Assembly: GCA_030602715.1 (NCBI GenBank)
Contig: JAUVZD010000006.1
Location: forward strand, 1-64,000
Direction: 5' to 3'
From: Candidatus Coatesiibacteriota bacterium
GTDB lineage: Bacteria; RBG-13-66-14; B26-G2; JAUVZD01
DNA length: 64,000 nt
The stretch's first letter is position 1. Every line of letters begins with the position of its first letter. Shown here one piece after another: positions 42,380 through 50,555 of the stretch. The notes beneath the pieces are model-generated. The model searched no databases, was not told where the DNA came from, and was given only the letters and a program-made list of their open reading frames with translations. The translations under genes and the position numbers were made by a program.

Positions 42380-43102
42380 CTAGGGTTTTTGGCATTTTAG
42401 CAGGCTGTGGATGCGAATATCAACTACCCAGAGTATGTCTCCGTCAATAGCCAGACCGGTGGGGTTATGCCATGGGGCTAGATGGTATTCAAATATGCTC
42501 ATCTCGCTGTTAAAAAGGTAGATGAGCCCCTGAAAGTAGTCGCAAGCCCAGAGGGTGTCCCCGTCAAAGGTGAGACCGAAGTAAAAGTCATAGTTGTAAG
42601 TGCCGGCGTAGGTTTCGGCGACGGAGAGGTCGTTTTCGTGCAGATAGATACAACCAGCGACCCTATCCGCACTCCACAACCGCCCCTGGGGGTCAAATGC
42701 CAGCCCGGAGATGTCCTCGGCGGGTGCGGGGTAGGTTTTGGCGACGGTGAAGTCGGGGTTTAGCTTATAGATGCTGTCGCTGTCCTCGTCGGAGACCCAG
42801 AAGTTAGCCCCATCATAGGCGATAGCGGTGGGCTTCACCCCGGGGGCGCCATATATGGAGATGGTGCTGCCGTCGTCCGCTGAGACCAGGTAGATATAAC
42901 CGGGATAATCCCTATCCACCAGCCAGATTCCCTGGGAGGTTGCCACCAGACCGCAGGGGGAGGTAGCCTCCAGGGGATAGTGGTTGAGGACGGTCAGGTC
43001 GGATTGATAGGGGTCCTCTTTCTCGGTCTCATTGCCGCAATTGGCAAGCAGGGCGCTCAGGAGAAGGAGTATCAGTAAGGCTGTGTTTTTACTCTTGGTC
43101 AT
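42380..43102 (-). CDS. Second propeller-type lipoprotein
   Basis: A 240-residue lipoprotein with signal KNTALLILLLLSALL and lipobox LLANC. Repeats such as GIWLVDRDYPGYIYLV, NFWVSDEDSDSIYKL, GRLWSADRVAGCIYL and DTLWACDYFQGLIYLF form a partial beta-propeller. It is related in design to the next gene downstream but is not a close copy. It lies between the small membrane protein and that gene on the same strand. The function is unknown. Confidence 0.8.
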   Translation of the reverse strand: MTKSKNTALLILLLLSALLANCGNETEKEDPYQSDLTVLNHYPLEATSPCGLVATSQGIWLVDRDYPGYIYLVSADDGSTISIYGAPGVKPTAIAYDGANFWVSDEDSDSIYKLNPDFTVAKTYPAPAEDISGLAFDPQGRLWSADRVAGCIYLHENDLSVAETYAGTYNYDFYFGLTFDGDTLWACDYFQGLIYLFNSEMSIFEYHLAPWHNPTGLAIDGDILWVVDIRIHSLLKCQKP

Positions 43103-43178
43103 AGGTGGATTGAAAGGGATCTTTGGGATTGGCGCACACTCCCAAATTAACTAGCGAATAAGGGGACCTGTTAGCAGG

Positions 43179-43520
43179 TTATCTATTATGAGCGGTGGCT
43201 TTTTGCTCAATTTCTTCCGGGGTGGTATCCTCGGTCTCCTCATTGAGGGGGATTATGATGGTCTCTTGCTCCTCCTGCTGGTGCTTCTTCTTATAGTGGT
43301 CAAGTATACCCTGGTATATGGCAAATCCGGCGAAGCCGGCGGCGACAATAAATACTATCGCCGGGACCCCTCCATCCTCCCCCGAACTACTCCCGCCAGG
43401 ATCTCCTGGGTCTCGGGCTAGAGCTTCACCCAGCCCGGTCCATAGAAGGACGGCGCAACAGGTAAAGAGGCCAGTAGTTACCAGACCAGCAAACCTGAAC
43501 CAGTAAGCTCCAGTAAACAT
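43179..43520 (-). CDS. Small two-helix membrane protein
   Basis: Not recognised. A 113-residue protein with one hydrophobic N-terminal segment (FAGLVTTGLFTCCAVLLW), a Gly/Asp/Ser linker, a second helix (AIVFIVAAGFAGFAIYQGIL) and an acidic C-terminal tail. I choose ATG 43520, set by GGGGAGG seven bases upstream, rather than the in-frame ATG at 43550. It is first after a near-perfect promoter. Confidence 0.75.
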   Translation of the reverse strand: MFTGAYWFRFAGLVTTGLFTCCAVLLWTGLGEALARDPGDPGGSSSGEDGGVPAIVFIVAAGFAGFAIYQGILDHYKKKHQQEEQETIIIPLNEETEDTTPEEIEQKATAHNR

Positions 43521-43613
43521 AGATAAGCCTCCCCGATAACGCATTGGCAAGGGGATGGTGTTGAAGGACTGCTACCAAAAGGACGATGCGTCTATTCAGA
43601 TGAACTCATATAC

Positions 43614-43642
43614 ATTATATTCCCTTTTGCAGGCTAAGTCAA
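43614..43642 (-). promoter_or_regulatory. Sigma-70-type promoter for the small membrane/propeller genes
   Basis: Minus strand TTGACT (43642-43637), 17-base spacer, perfect TATAAT (43619-43614). Confidence 0.78.
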
Positions 43643-43751
43643 GGGAATTTATAGCAAATGGAAATTGTTGAAAACAAACCCGTTCTGTGTTAATTTCTGA
43701 TTGTAAAATCCTTTAGCCATTTCCGGCTGAGTAGGAGGCGGAAGGTATTCC

Positions 43752-45131
43752 ATGTCTTATCTTTCCACTGTTCTCCTCATCCCCACAGTCTGCGCGACGG
43801 TATGTTATTTCCTCTGCTTCCGCACACCTCGTCTGGCTGGATATGTTTCTCTAGCAGGTTCGGTGTCCGCTCTGGTGATTCTGGGGTTTCTCTATCATCA
43901 ATTTCATACCTCCGTAGTGTCCCCGGTCTCCTTTGGTAGCGGCTTTTTTGCCCTGAATTTTGAAGTCAATCACATTGCCCTGGTCCTGGCTTTCCTTTCC
44001 GCACTCACTGCACTCATCAGTTCCCTTATCTCCCCCAGAGATGTGGGCAGTTATCATTATGTGCTCATCCAACTGTCCCTGGCGGTGGTATTCGCCTTTC
44101 TCTTCAGCACCTCCCTGGTCTATTTCCTCCTGTTCTTGGAGCTTGCCAGCTTCCTCGCCTGGCGCTTGGGTGATACCACCCCGCTGGTCAAGGTGATGGT
44201 GCTAAATGACCGTTCTCTTCTGGTTCGCCAGGTGGGTATCCTGCTCTTGCTCATCGGATTGGTGCTGGCGGCTAAGACCTTCGGTTACGATGTGGCACAT
44301 CTGGGGGCGAATGCTACCGGCTCGGCTCGCTTTCTCATGTTGCTGGGCATTTTGGCTTTGTGTGGGCAGGTGCCCTTCCAGACCTGGTTTCACGATGTGG
44401 GCACAGCAATGCCTTCCGCAGGAGCGCTTATCAACACGGTTCTCACCGCCAACCTGGGGTTCTACTCCTATGTGATTCTCTTTGGGGGTGAGCCGATTAC
44501 CGGCTTTTCCATCGCCTTTGCCTCCTATCTTGCTCTGGCTACGGCGATAATCTGCGGCGGAGCGGCGGTTATTGAGAATGATATGGGGAGGATGTTGGGT
44601 TACTCCACCGCCAGCGTGGTGGCTTTAGCCCTGCTTTCCGTCTTTCGTGGCGGGGATTTCGGTCTTGCTATGGGCTTACTGCTCATCGTGGTCAACTCCC
44701 TGATCAAGATGGGCTTCTTCGCCTTTATGGCTATAAACGACTCTCTGGGGTTGAAACGAGACTTCCGCTTCATGGGCGGATACGGCAAATCCTTCCCCTG
44801 GGTGGTGGTCGGGGCGATTCTCCTGAGCTTAGCCCTGACCCCATTCTCCCCCTTGATAAGCTTTTTCGCCTATTCGTTGTTTGCGGTTAATTTAGCCTGG
44901 GTCGGCTCCACCTGGATGGTGGTGCTGATAATGGGCGTTCTGGTGCTATACTGTGCCAATTCGTTGAGGATTATCTATTTCATATCCTTTGGTGCCCGGA
45001 GTGAGAGTCAGGTGGAGGGGAGGATGGTTGCCTCTCGGGTGCTTGCCTTCTCTCTCTCCGTGCTGTTTCTGCTCTTGTTTTCTCTGGGTGCCGTCCTCTA
45101 TCCCCGTTTGATATATTCAATTGTGGGCTGA
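43752..45131 (+). CDS. Complex I antiporter-like membrane subunit 1 (NuoL/M-like)
   Basis: A 459-residue protein with about 14 membrane segments. The antiporter core is visible: the conserved Glu region LFLELASFLAWRLGD, and GQVPFQTWFHDVGTAMPSAGALIN, which matches the PFHTWLPDA-x-PTPVSALI motif of NuoL/M/MrpA-D proteins, shown here in part. LGYSTASVVALALL follows. These subunits move protons or sodium. It is the first of three such genes, six bases before the second; no NADH dehydrogenase, hydrogenase or Mrp small subunits are next to it. The ATG has GGAAGG close upstream. The partner complex is not known. Confidence 0.82.
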   Translation: MSYLSTVLLIPTVCATVCYFLCFRTPRLAGYVSLAGSVSALVILGFLYHQFHTSVVSPVSFGSGFFALNFEVNHIALVLAFLSALTALISSLISPRDVGSYHYVLIQLSLAVVFAFLFSTSLVYFLLFLELASFLAWRLGDTTPLVKVMVLNDRSLLVRQVGILLLLIGLVLAAKTFGYDVAHLGANATGSARFLMLLGILALCGQVPFQTWFHDVGTAMPSAGALINTVLTANLGFYSYVILFGGEPITGFSIAFASYLALATAIICGGAAVIENDMGRMLGYSTASVVALALLSVFRGGDFGLAMGLLLIVVNSLIKMGFFAFMAINDSLGLKRDFRFMGGYGKSFPWVVVGAILLSLALTPFSPLISFFAYSLFAVNLAWVGSTWMVVLIMGVLVLYCANSLRIIYFISFGARSESQVEGRMVASRVLAFSLSVLFLLLFSLGAVLYPRLIYSIVG

Positions 45132-45137
45132 TGTAGG

Positions 45138-46865
45138 ATGTATGTAGCTAACTTCTCCATCGCACTGGTGATTCCCTTTCTTGCCGGTCTGCTCATCCCC
45201 CTGACCGGCTCTGCCGGTAAATCTGTTGGTCGCTGGATTTTGGGCTTAGCCGGTCTTTCTGTCGCAGGGCTCTGGGGGGTCTGCGCCCTCCTTTATCCCC
45301 GGGGAGAACTCCTCCTCATCAAGGGTGGAATGATGGGTTTGGGGTTTTCGTTCCGTTCGGGAATTCTGGAATACTGTCTGCTTATTCTCCTCTCCCTGGT
45401 TTCCGCCGTCTCCCTGTTTTATTCCAAAAAGGAGGATGAGGGCAGACCCGCCTTCTTATCCCTTGTGGCGTTCTGCTGGTGCTCCGTTCAGCTCTTTTTG
45501 GTCAGCTCGTTTATATTCCAGGGGATGTTCTTCCTCTTCATCTGGGGTTTACTGGTGGTGGTGAGGACCGCCTGGGTGGGTGGGGATTTGGGAAAGGAGG
45601 AGGGCAAGAGGAGCGCTTATTATTTTGCCGGGGTGATAATATTTTTGCTTTTTGCCTGGATAACTGGCTACAAAATTGTAAGTGGCTTTGGGAATGTCTA
45701 CATTTCGCCGTCTCTCACCGAAGCCTCCAGGACCGGTCTGGTCTTTGCCGCCCTGGCAACGCTGACTATCTGGGGAGGAGCGCCGTTTTCCACATATAAC
45801 TATACACTGCGCCGGAGGGTTGGGTCGGAGGAGAGGTTCCTCTTCTTCGCCCAAACTGCGGTTTTAGGGGGCTATCTACTGATAAAGGTGGGGACCGCTT
45901 TCATTGCTGGGGGGAGTTTTCTACCCTTTCTCATCCTGGGCTCAATAGCCGTCCTCGGCGGGGGGTTTGCTGCCCTCAAAGAATCCGACCCCCAGCATTA
46001 TCTCGTGCAGGCACGTTCGGTATTGGGTGGAATACTGCTCATCTTTTTGGGGGCGGGCGTTCCCCAGGGGACAACAGCCGCATTTATCGGGGTTATGCTT
46101 TCGGTTGTGCTTTTCTTTTCCCTGGATGTGCTCTGGCGCAATCGTGAGGTAAGCCCCGGTGTGGTCAGGGTGGCTACCTGGGCTTTGGCGGTTCTCGTGT
46201 GTGGTCTTCCCCCCTTTGCTGGTTATTTCATGTTCTACTTTGGCTACACCGCCCTACTTACCCTCCCCTTGTGGCAGAAGATATTATTTATTCCCATAGC
46301 CGTCCTCGGTCAGGGGCTTTTGCTCTCCGCCTTACTGCGGGTGGCGCCTGCAAAAAGCGTTGTTGAATCGCCTGGTGAGGGTTCTGATGGGGTGGGAAGG
46401 TGGAAAGTCATCCCCGCCATCGTTGGCGTGGTTTTAATCGCCCTCGGTCCTCTGTGGTATCATCTCTCCACAAGGGCGAAGGCGATTATGTTAAACGAGT
46501 TTGTGCCCTTCTTTGGGGGGTGGGGTTTTGAATGGAGGATTGAGGTGCTCCTTTTGCTTCTCTTGGGCGTGGGGGTGTGGATAGTGTTGACCGGAATGAC
46601 CCGTGATGCTCCGGGCAAGCTGGGCGGGGGAGATAGCCCCATCTTCCACTGGAAGCCCATTGCTTTGCTTTACTCCTTCTCCGCCGGAGGATGGCTTGAT
46701 GCTTACCGCTATATTTCCTCAGCCATTTGGTTCACATCCTTCGCCCTTCTCCGTACTGAGAGGGCTATAGACCACATGCCCCGCTCTATCGCCTGGGCGC
46801 TGACCTTGCCGGCGCGCCTGCTCTATGACCGTATATTTGAGGATAAGGGTAAAGGGAGAGGGTAG
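45138..46865 (+). CDS. Complex I antiporter-like membrane subunit 2 (divergent NuoL-like)
   Basis: A 575-residue membrane protein. The antiporter core is strongly degraded: WGGAPFSTYNYTLRR stands at the place of the PFHTW motif, and the usual charged residues are mostly missing. The C-terminal part (AGGWLDAYRYISSA, then RAIDHMPRSIAWALTLPARLLYDRIF in part) resembles the end of NuoL with its lateral helix region. It starts six bases after subunit 1 and precedes subunit 3. It may be a scaffolding member of a non-canonical ion-translocating complex. The fold assignment is moderately supported and the activity is unknown. Confidence 0.65.
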   Translation: MYVANFSIALVIPFLAGLLIPLTGSAGKSVGRWILGLAGLSVAGLWGVCALLYPRGELLLIKGGMMGLGFSFRSGILEYCLLILLSLVSAVSLFYSKKEDEGRPAFLSLVAFCWCSVQLFLVSSFIFQGMFFLFIWGLLVVVRTAWVGGDLGKEEGKRSAYYFAGVIIFLLFAWITGYKIVSGFGNVYISPSLTEASRTGLVFAALATLTIWGGAPFSTYNYTLRRRVGSEERFLFFAQTAVLGGYLLIKVGTAFIAGGSFLPFLILGSIAVLGGGFAALKESDPQHYLVQARSVLGGILLIFLGAGVPQGTTAAFIGVMLSVVLFFSLDVLWRNREVSPGVVRVATWALAVLVCGLPPFAGYFMFYFGYTALLTLPLWQKILFIPIAVLGQGLLLSALLRVAPAKSVVESPGEGSDGVGRWKVIPAIVGVVLIALGPLWYHLSTRAKAIMLNEFVPFFGGWGFEWRIEVLLLLLLGVGVWIVLTGMTRDAPGKLGGGDSPIFHWKPIALLYSFSAGGWLDAYRYISSAIWFTSFALLRTERAIDHMPRSIAWALTLPARLLYDRIFEDKGKGRG

Positions 46866-46903
46866 CGACACCTGATGCCGACGGATAAAATTGAGGGGTG
46901 GTT

Positions 46904-48277
46904 ATGTCCTGGATATACATCTTCGCTATATTAATACCGGCGGTCAAGGCGGTTCTGTTGTTTGCCATATGGAAAAGCCCCCGTTGGTTGTATCTGGTCT
47001 TTGCTCTTTCGTTTGCATTCTGCTTCATTTTCTTCCTCGCCTTGACCCTGGGCACTTACTTCAACCTGGGTTTCCTCTCCCATCTATCCAGCACGGTAGA
47101 ACCTCAACCGCTCTTCTTTATCGCCGCCTTCAATATATTCTCCGCCTCCGTATTTGCTTACCTGGCATTCTTGAGAGAGGGGCTGTTTCATATCTCCGCA
47201 GTCAAACTATATATCCCTCTGCAGGTGCTCTTCTCCTGGACACTTCTTTTCCCCAGCTGGCCCAACCTTCCCCTGGCATTGATTGTCTCCTCACTGGTCC
47301 TGTTCTTCGCTCTCTTATGGTGGGGGCATTTAGTGGGGCACAGATTCTGGGTCTATTTTCTGACCACCGGTGCGGTAGTGGGTCTTCTTGTCTGGTTAAT
47401 TCTGGAGATGTTCATTCCCCAAGGTGTCGGCTATGCGGGCGCAGGGATGTTATATCTGCTTTCGGTGGTCTTCGCCCATCTCGGTCTGGGTTTTCTTGCC
47501 GGTCAGGCGGTCATCACCCTATCCATACGCAAAAGGCATACTAAAAACGGCTTTCTGGCTCCGCTGGGTATCCTGACCGCTTTTTCGGTGCCGTTTATCT
47601 TCTGGACGATTTGGGGGGCGCACCATCCACCCTTGCGCATACCCTTGATGGTGGTTGGGCTGTTCCTTCTGGGCGTGGGGGCTCTGCTCTCCGGCAGCCG
47701 CCGCAACCAGCACTCCACCCCCATCTTCACTCTGCTCTGCAACTTTGGTTTAGTCTCCCTGGGGCTTGCCGCGGGAGGAGTTGAGGGCTATCTGGGGGCG
47801 GTTTTGGTGATGATGGGGATGCTTCTAACCAAACTTCCTCAAGCGATAGCCGTCTTCTATGGGGTGGATGCTGCTGGGGAGAAATTCAACTACGACCTGG
47901 AGGGGTTGGGAGAGGCTATGCCCCGTATGCAGAAGGTGCTGCGCTTCGCCGATGCCGCAGAGGCCGGGCTTCCGCCATTCCCCGGCTTCTTTGGAAGGCT
48001 TCTTATTGTCATCGCCTGCGTCAAAGCATTTCACTTCTCCGTGGCTTTGGTAGCCGCGGTGTTGGCTTTGGCTATCTTCGGACTGCTCTTAAATATGGAG
48101 ATGCGCACTTATAGAGGAAAGCCCACACTGGATGTCTCCTCCATAAATGACATCGGAAGACTTCAGGTCATTCTTTTAGGCAGTACAATCATAATTCTTT
48201 TCATCTTCGGTCTGCTCTCCCCTTGGCTTATTGATGGACTGGGCAGTGTGGTCGTCTCTCGCTTTGCTGGAATGTAG
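46904..48277 (+). CDS. Complex I antiporter-like membrane subunit 3 (NuoM/N-like)
   Basis: A 457-residue membrane protein. The C-terminal half has DLEGLGEAMPRMQKVLRF and AEAGLPPFPGFFGRLLIV, matching the DL-GLGRR-P and SLAGLPPTAGF-KF motifs of NuoM/N. The N-terminal half lacks a clear TM5 Glu. The ATG at 46904 is preceded by GAGGGG; an in-frame GTG at 46898 is less favourable. It closes the three-gene set. The CoA-binding protein gene follows after 73 bases and is probably a separate unit. Confidence 0.72.
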   Translation: MSWIYIFAILIPAVKAVLLFAIWKSPRWLYLVFALSFAFCFIFFLALTLGTYFNLGFLSHLSSTVEPQPLFFIAAFNIFSASVFAYLAFLREGLFHISAVKLYIPLQVLFSWTLLFPSWPNLPLALIVSSLVLFFALLWWGHLVGHRFWVYFLTTGAVVGLLVWLILEMFIPQGVGYAGAGMLYLLSVVFAHLGLGFLAGQAVITLSIRKRHTKNGFLAPLGILTAFSVPFIFWTIWGAHHPPLRIPLMVVGLFLLGVGALLSGSRRNQHSTPIFTLLCNFGLVSLGLAAGGVEGYLGAVLVMMGMLLTKLPQAIAVFYGVDAAGEKFNYDLEGLGEAMPRMQKVLRFADAAEAGLPPFPGFFGRLLIVIACVKAFHFSVALVAAVLALAIFGLLLNMEMRTYRGKPTLDVSSINDIGRLQVILLGSTIIILFIFGLLSPWLIDGLGSVVVSRFAGM

Positions 48278-48350
48278 GGATGGAGGGAATTTTTCAATCA
48301 TTCGGGTAGTTAACTAAAATGGATATTTGAAAGGTTTCAGGAGATTGGTT

Positions 48351-48788
48351 ATGGGTGGAAATGAGGAACTGATACTGAAAATTCTCCGGGAGGCAAAGAC
48401 ACTTGCAGTTGTGGGCTTGTCTGACAAGCTCGGTCGGGCAAGCCACCGGGTGGGTGCTTATATGAAGAATAAAGGCTATCGCATAATACCGGTCAATCCC
48501 CGCTGTAAGGATGTATTGGGTGAGCGATGCTATCCTTCCTTGAAGGATGTTCCCGAGAGAGTGGATGTGGTGTTGGTGTTCCGCCGACCGGAGGACACCC
48601 CTCCCATAGCAGAAGATGCGGTGGCGGTCGGTGCCGGGTATCTCTGGCTGCAGGAGGGGATCTCAAATGAGCAGGCGAAGAGTGTAGCTGTTGAGGGCGG
48701 GCTTGAGGTGGTGATGGACAGGTGTATGATGAAGGCGCATATGGAGCATAAAGAAAAACTGGGAGGAAATCCAAGCTCGGATGTGTGA
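48351..48788 (+). CDS. CoA-binding (YccU-type) protein
   Basis: A 145-residue single-domain protein with the Rossmann CoA-binding fold of succinyl-CoA ligase alpha relatives. AVVGLSDKLGRASHRVGAYM is the nucleotide-binding turn, followed by RIIPVNPRCKDVLGERCYPSL and the end MDRCMMKAHMEH. Homologues bind CoA and have no known enzymatic role. The ATG follows CAGGAGA by six bases; the in-frame TTG at 48327 is less likely. A thioredoxin-reductase-like fragment follows in the same frame right after its TGA. Confidence 0.88.
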   Translation: MGGNEELILKILREAKTLAVVGLSDKLGRASHRVGAYMKNKGYRIIPVNPRCKDVLGERCYPSLKDVPERVDVVLVFRRPEDTPPIAEDAVAVGAGYLWLQEGISNEQAKSVAVEGGLEVVMDRCMMKAHMEHKEKLGGNPSSDV

Positions 48789-48791
48789 GAG

Positions 48792-48956
48792 GTGGTCATA
48801 GTGGGCGGAGGCCCTGCGGCGTTGACTGCAGCTATCTACGCCTCACGCAGTGGCAACCGTACTCTGCTGCTGGAGGCCGGTCTGCCCGGTGGGATGGTGC
48901 GGCGGCGGTGTTTTCAGCCCATCGTTATCTTGAAGGATATTAGGAGGCAAAGATGA
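48792..48956 (+). pseudogene. Remnant of thioredoxin reductase (5' end only)
   Basis: Frame 48792-48956 encodes [20 protein letters not shown], then [12 protein letters not shown], which is the FAD-binding N-terminus of TrxB-type flavoproteins. After that the sequence loses similarity and stops at TGA, 54 codons in. The rest of the enzyme (about 260 residues) is missing. It is in the same frame as the CoA-binding gene, four bases after its stop. Its 3' end overlaps the start of the small membrane protein. It is best read as a truncated gene whose body was deleted. Confidence 0.8.
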
Positions 48957-49072
48957 ACGAATTCAAAGAGAAGAGCGGAAAGTGGATGATAGCCCTTATT
49001 ATCGGCTTAGCACTTTTCGCCCTGTTAATCTACATCAGCGGAATGCTGGGCTGGTTCGGCGGGAGTAGCTGA
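48953..49072 (+). CDS. 39-residue single-pass membrane protein
   Basis: Not recognised. A short gene with a strong AGGAGG (48942-48947) correctly spaced from ATG 48953. The product has a charged N-terminus ([11 protein letters not shown]), one hydrophobic helix ([19 protein letters not shown]) and a Gly-rich tail. It overlaps the flavoprotein remnant and is followed by a hairpin and a terminator, so it is a complete small transcription unit end. The function is unknown; small membrane proteins of this form often tune a larger partner. Confidence 0.7.
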   Translation: MNEFKEKSGKWMIALIIGLALFALLIYISGMLGWFGGSS

Positions 49073-49088
49073 ATGTAATTGGAGCGGT

Positions 49089-49110
49089 GCTCTTGAGGAG
49101 GCTCAAGAGC
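49089..49110 (+). other. Perfect nine-base hairpin after the small membrane gene
   Basis: GCTCTTGAG (49089-49097) pairs perfectly with CTCAAGAGC (49102-49110) around a GAGG tetraloop. No T-run follows, so it is not a simple terminator. It could stabilise the transcript or be part of a small RNA. Confidence 0.6.
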
Positions 49111-49172
49111 TGAGAAATGGGGGAGGGAAAAAACCTTACCCGATAAAGTCTGTTTGTGCCGGAAACATTTTG

Positions 49173-49210
49173 ATGAGGGGATATCTATTTGGATATCTCC
49201 TCATTTATTA
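49173..49210 (+). terminator. Rho-independent terminator
   Basis: A 13-base stem with one wobble (ATGAGGGGATATC 49173-49185 with GATATCTCCTCAT 49192-49204), loop TATTTG, then a T/A-rich tail. It ends the transcript of the small membrane protein. Confidence 0.8.
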
Positions 49211-49275
49211 TAAATAGGTTGGTATTCGTGGAAATTATCTTAGACTCTATTTAAAAAAAAAACAGCAAAAAAGCC

Positions 49276-49304
49276 TTGACAGGGGAAAGAAATTTTGGTA
49301 ATAT
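49276..49304 (+). promoter_or_regulatory. Consensus promoter of the RHH-like gene
   Basis: Perfect TTGACA (49276-49281), exactly 17 bases, TAATAT (49299-49304). Confidence 0.8.
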
Positions 49305-49355
49305 GTAATTGAATTACGAGTAACTATGTTTCTTATTTTAAGAAGGAGGTGAACG

Positions 49356-49898
49356 ATGGAAGAGAAAAAAGGTAAGAAGAGAGCTCACCGTGCAGGCGTT
49401 GGGCGCAAAGGCAAGGAAGAGCCTACTAAGGGAGAAAAGAAGGGGGAGGAAGAGGTGGAGGAGCGCTTGATTGAGCGCATCGGTCGGGGAATTCGTCAAT
49501 CCCGCATCACCGAAGCCATCTCCTCAGCAGGCGAAGTTACCGGAGAGGTAATCAGGGGCTTGATGAGCGGAAGAGAGAATGTCCTCATGGTGCGAATAAG
49601 CCGGGAGGTGATGGAGAAGATTGATAGTCTGGTGGATGCGGGCATGGCGCGAAGTCGCTCCGAGGGCGCCGCTTTCCTGATGGCTGTGGGCATCAGCTCC
49701 CAGGAGGAGCTCTTTAAGCTGATTGGAAAAAAGATCGCCCAGATCCGTAAGATTCGTGAAGAGCTACAGGGAATGGTCAAGGAAAGGGTCAAGGGATTCG
49801 TCGCCGAAGAGGCGAAGCAGGGTAAGAGACCGGAGAAAAAGCCTGCTGATGAGCCGGAGAAGAAACCAGATGAGGAACCCGAAGGGAGCCCGCAGTAA
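49356..49898 (+). CDS. Ribbon-helix-helix-like protein with charged tails
   Basis: A 180-residue protein. The central part (VLMVRISREVMEKIDSLVDAG, in part, then SRSEGAAFLMAVGI) has the beta-strand and two-helix form of ribbon-helix-helix DNA-binding proteins. The N-terminal 40 residues are very Lys/Glu/Gly-rich and the C-terminal 35 are Lys/Glu/Pro-rich repeats. A perfect ribosome site AAGGAGGTG precedes the ATG, and its promoter is near consensus, so high expression is expected. It could be a DNA-organising protein or regulator. It stands alone between two terminators. No exact family is recognised. Confidence 0.72.
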   Translation: MEEKKGKKRAHRAGVGRKGKEEPTKGEKKGEEEVEERLIERIGRGIRQSRITEAISSAGEVTGEVIRGLMSGRENVLMVRISREVMEKIDSLVDAGMARSRSEGAAFLMAVGISSQEELFKLIGKKIAQIRKIREELQGMVKERVKGFVAEEAKQGKRPEKKPADEPEKKPDEEPEGSPQ

Positions 49899-49924
49899 GC
49901 AAGACGCCTGAAACCTACACAAAA

Positions 49925-49958
49925 AAAAGACCGTCTGAATCGTCTCGGACGGTCTTTT
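49925..49958. terminator. Bidirectional rho-independent terminator
   Basis: AAAAGACCGTC (49925-49935) pairs with GACGGTCTTTT (49948-49958). It has T-runs on both strands and separates the convergent RHH-like and gmhB genes. Confidence 0.88.
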
Positions 49959-49973
49959 ACTTCTCAGGCAGGA

Positions 49974-50552
49974 CTATTTGTTATATGCCAGAAGCCAGCG
50001 CACCGCCCAGAGCAGGTCGGGAAAGACCATTTTTGGAGCAACCTGCAAAGCCCGCACATCTTTCTGCTGGAGACAACCAGAGAGAACCAGGATGGGCTCG
50101 CAATAGACCGCCTTGCCGGCGGTTATATCACGTTCGTTGTCCCCGATGATATATCTGTTTTTGGGGATTATCCCCTTCTCCCGGGAAAGCGTCTTCAGTA
50201 TCTCCTCCAACATACCCGCCTTTGGCTTTCGGCACCCACAGTCCTCATCCGGCTTGTGCGGGCAGTATCTGGCAATGGTGATTCTTCCCCCCGCCTGGCG
50301 GATGTCGCTCATCATTTGGTTGTGCACCGCCATCAACTGTTCCTGACTCATCAACCCCCGCCCAACGCCAGATTGGTTGGAGACGATAGCGGTGAGGATT
50401 CCTGCCTCCTTGAGCAGACGCAGTGCTTGAAGTGAGCCGGGGATGTATGTGATGTCCTCGGGACGGGTGATAAACTCTCCGCTCTCGGTGGTGATTACTC
50501 CATCACGGTCCAGAAAGACCAAGATGGTGCTAGATGGGGAGCTTTTTTTCAT
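49974..50552 (-). CDS. gmhB: D-glycero-D-manno-heptose-1,7-bisphosphate 7-phosphatase type HAD hydrolase
   Basis: HAD-superfamily phosphatase of 192 residues. VFLDRDGVIT gives the nucleophile Asp, IVSNQSGVGRG motif II, and the zinc loop CPHKPDEDCGCRKPKAGM is diagnostic of the GmhB/histidinol-phosphatase branch. GDNERDI is the last motif. It acts in heptose or related nucleotide-sugar synthesis for lipopolysaccharide or surface glycan. Other heptose genes are not nearby. It overlaps nothing but lies three bases after the epimerase gene, last in its (-) transcript. Confidence 0.88.
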   Translation of the reverse strand: MKKSSPSSTILVFLDRDGVITTESGEFITRPEDITYIPGSLQALRLLKEAGILTAIVSNQSGVGRGLMSQEQLMAVHNQMMSDIRQAGGRITIARYCPHKPDEDCGCRKPKAGMLEEILKTLSREKGIIPKNRYIIGDNERDITAGKAVYCEPILVLSGCLQQKDVRALQVAPKMVFPDLLWAVRWLLAYNK

Positions 50553-50555
50553 GGA

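Noticed and set aside
43164-43177. Short hairpin ACCTG/CAGGT as a terminator
   Set aside because: Only five base pairs and no T-run.
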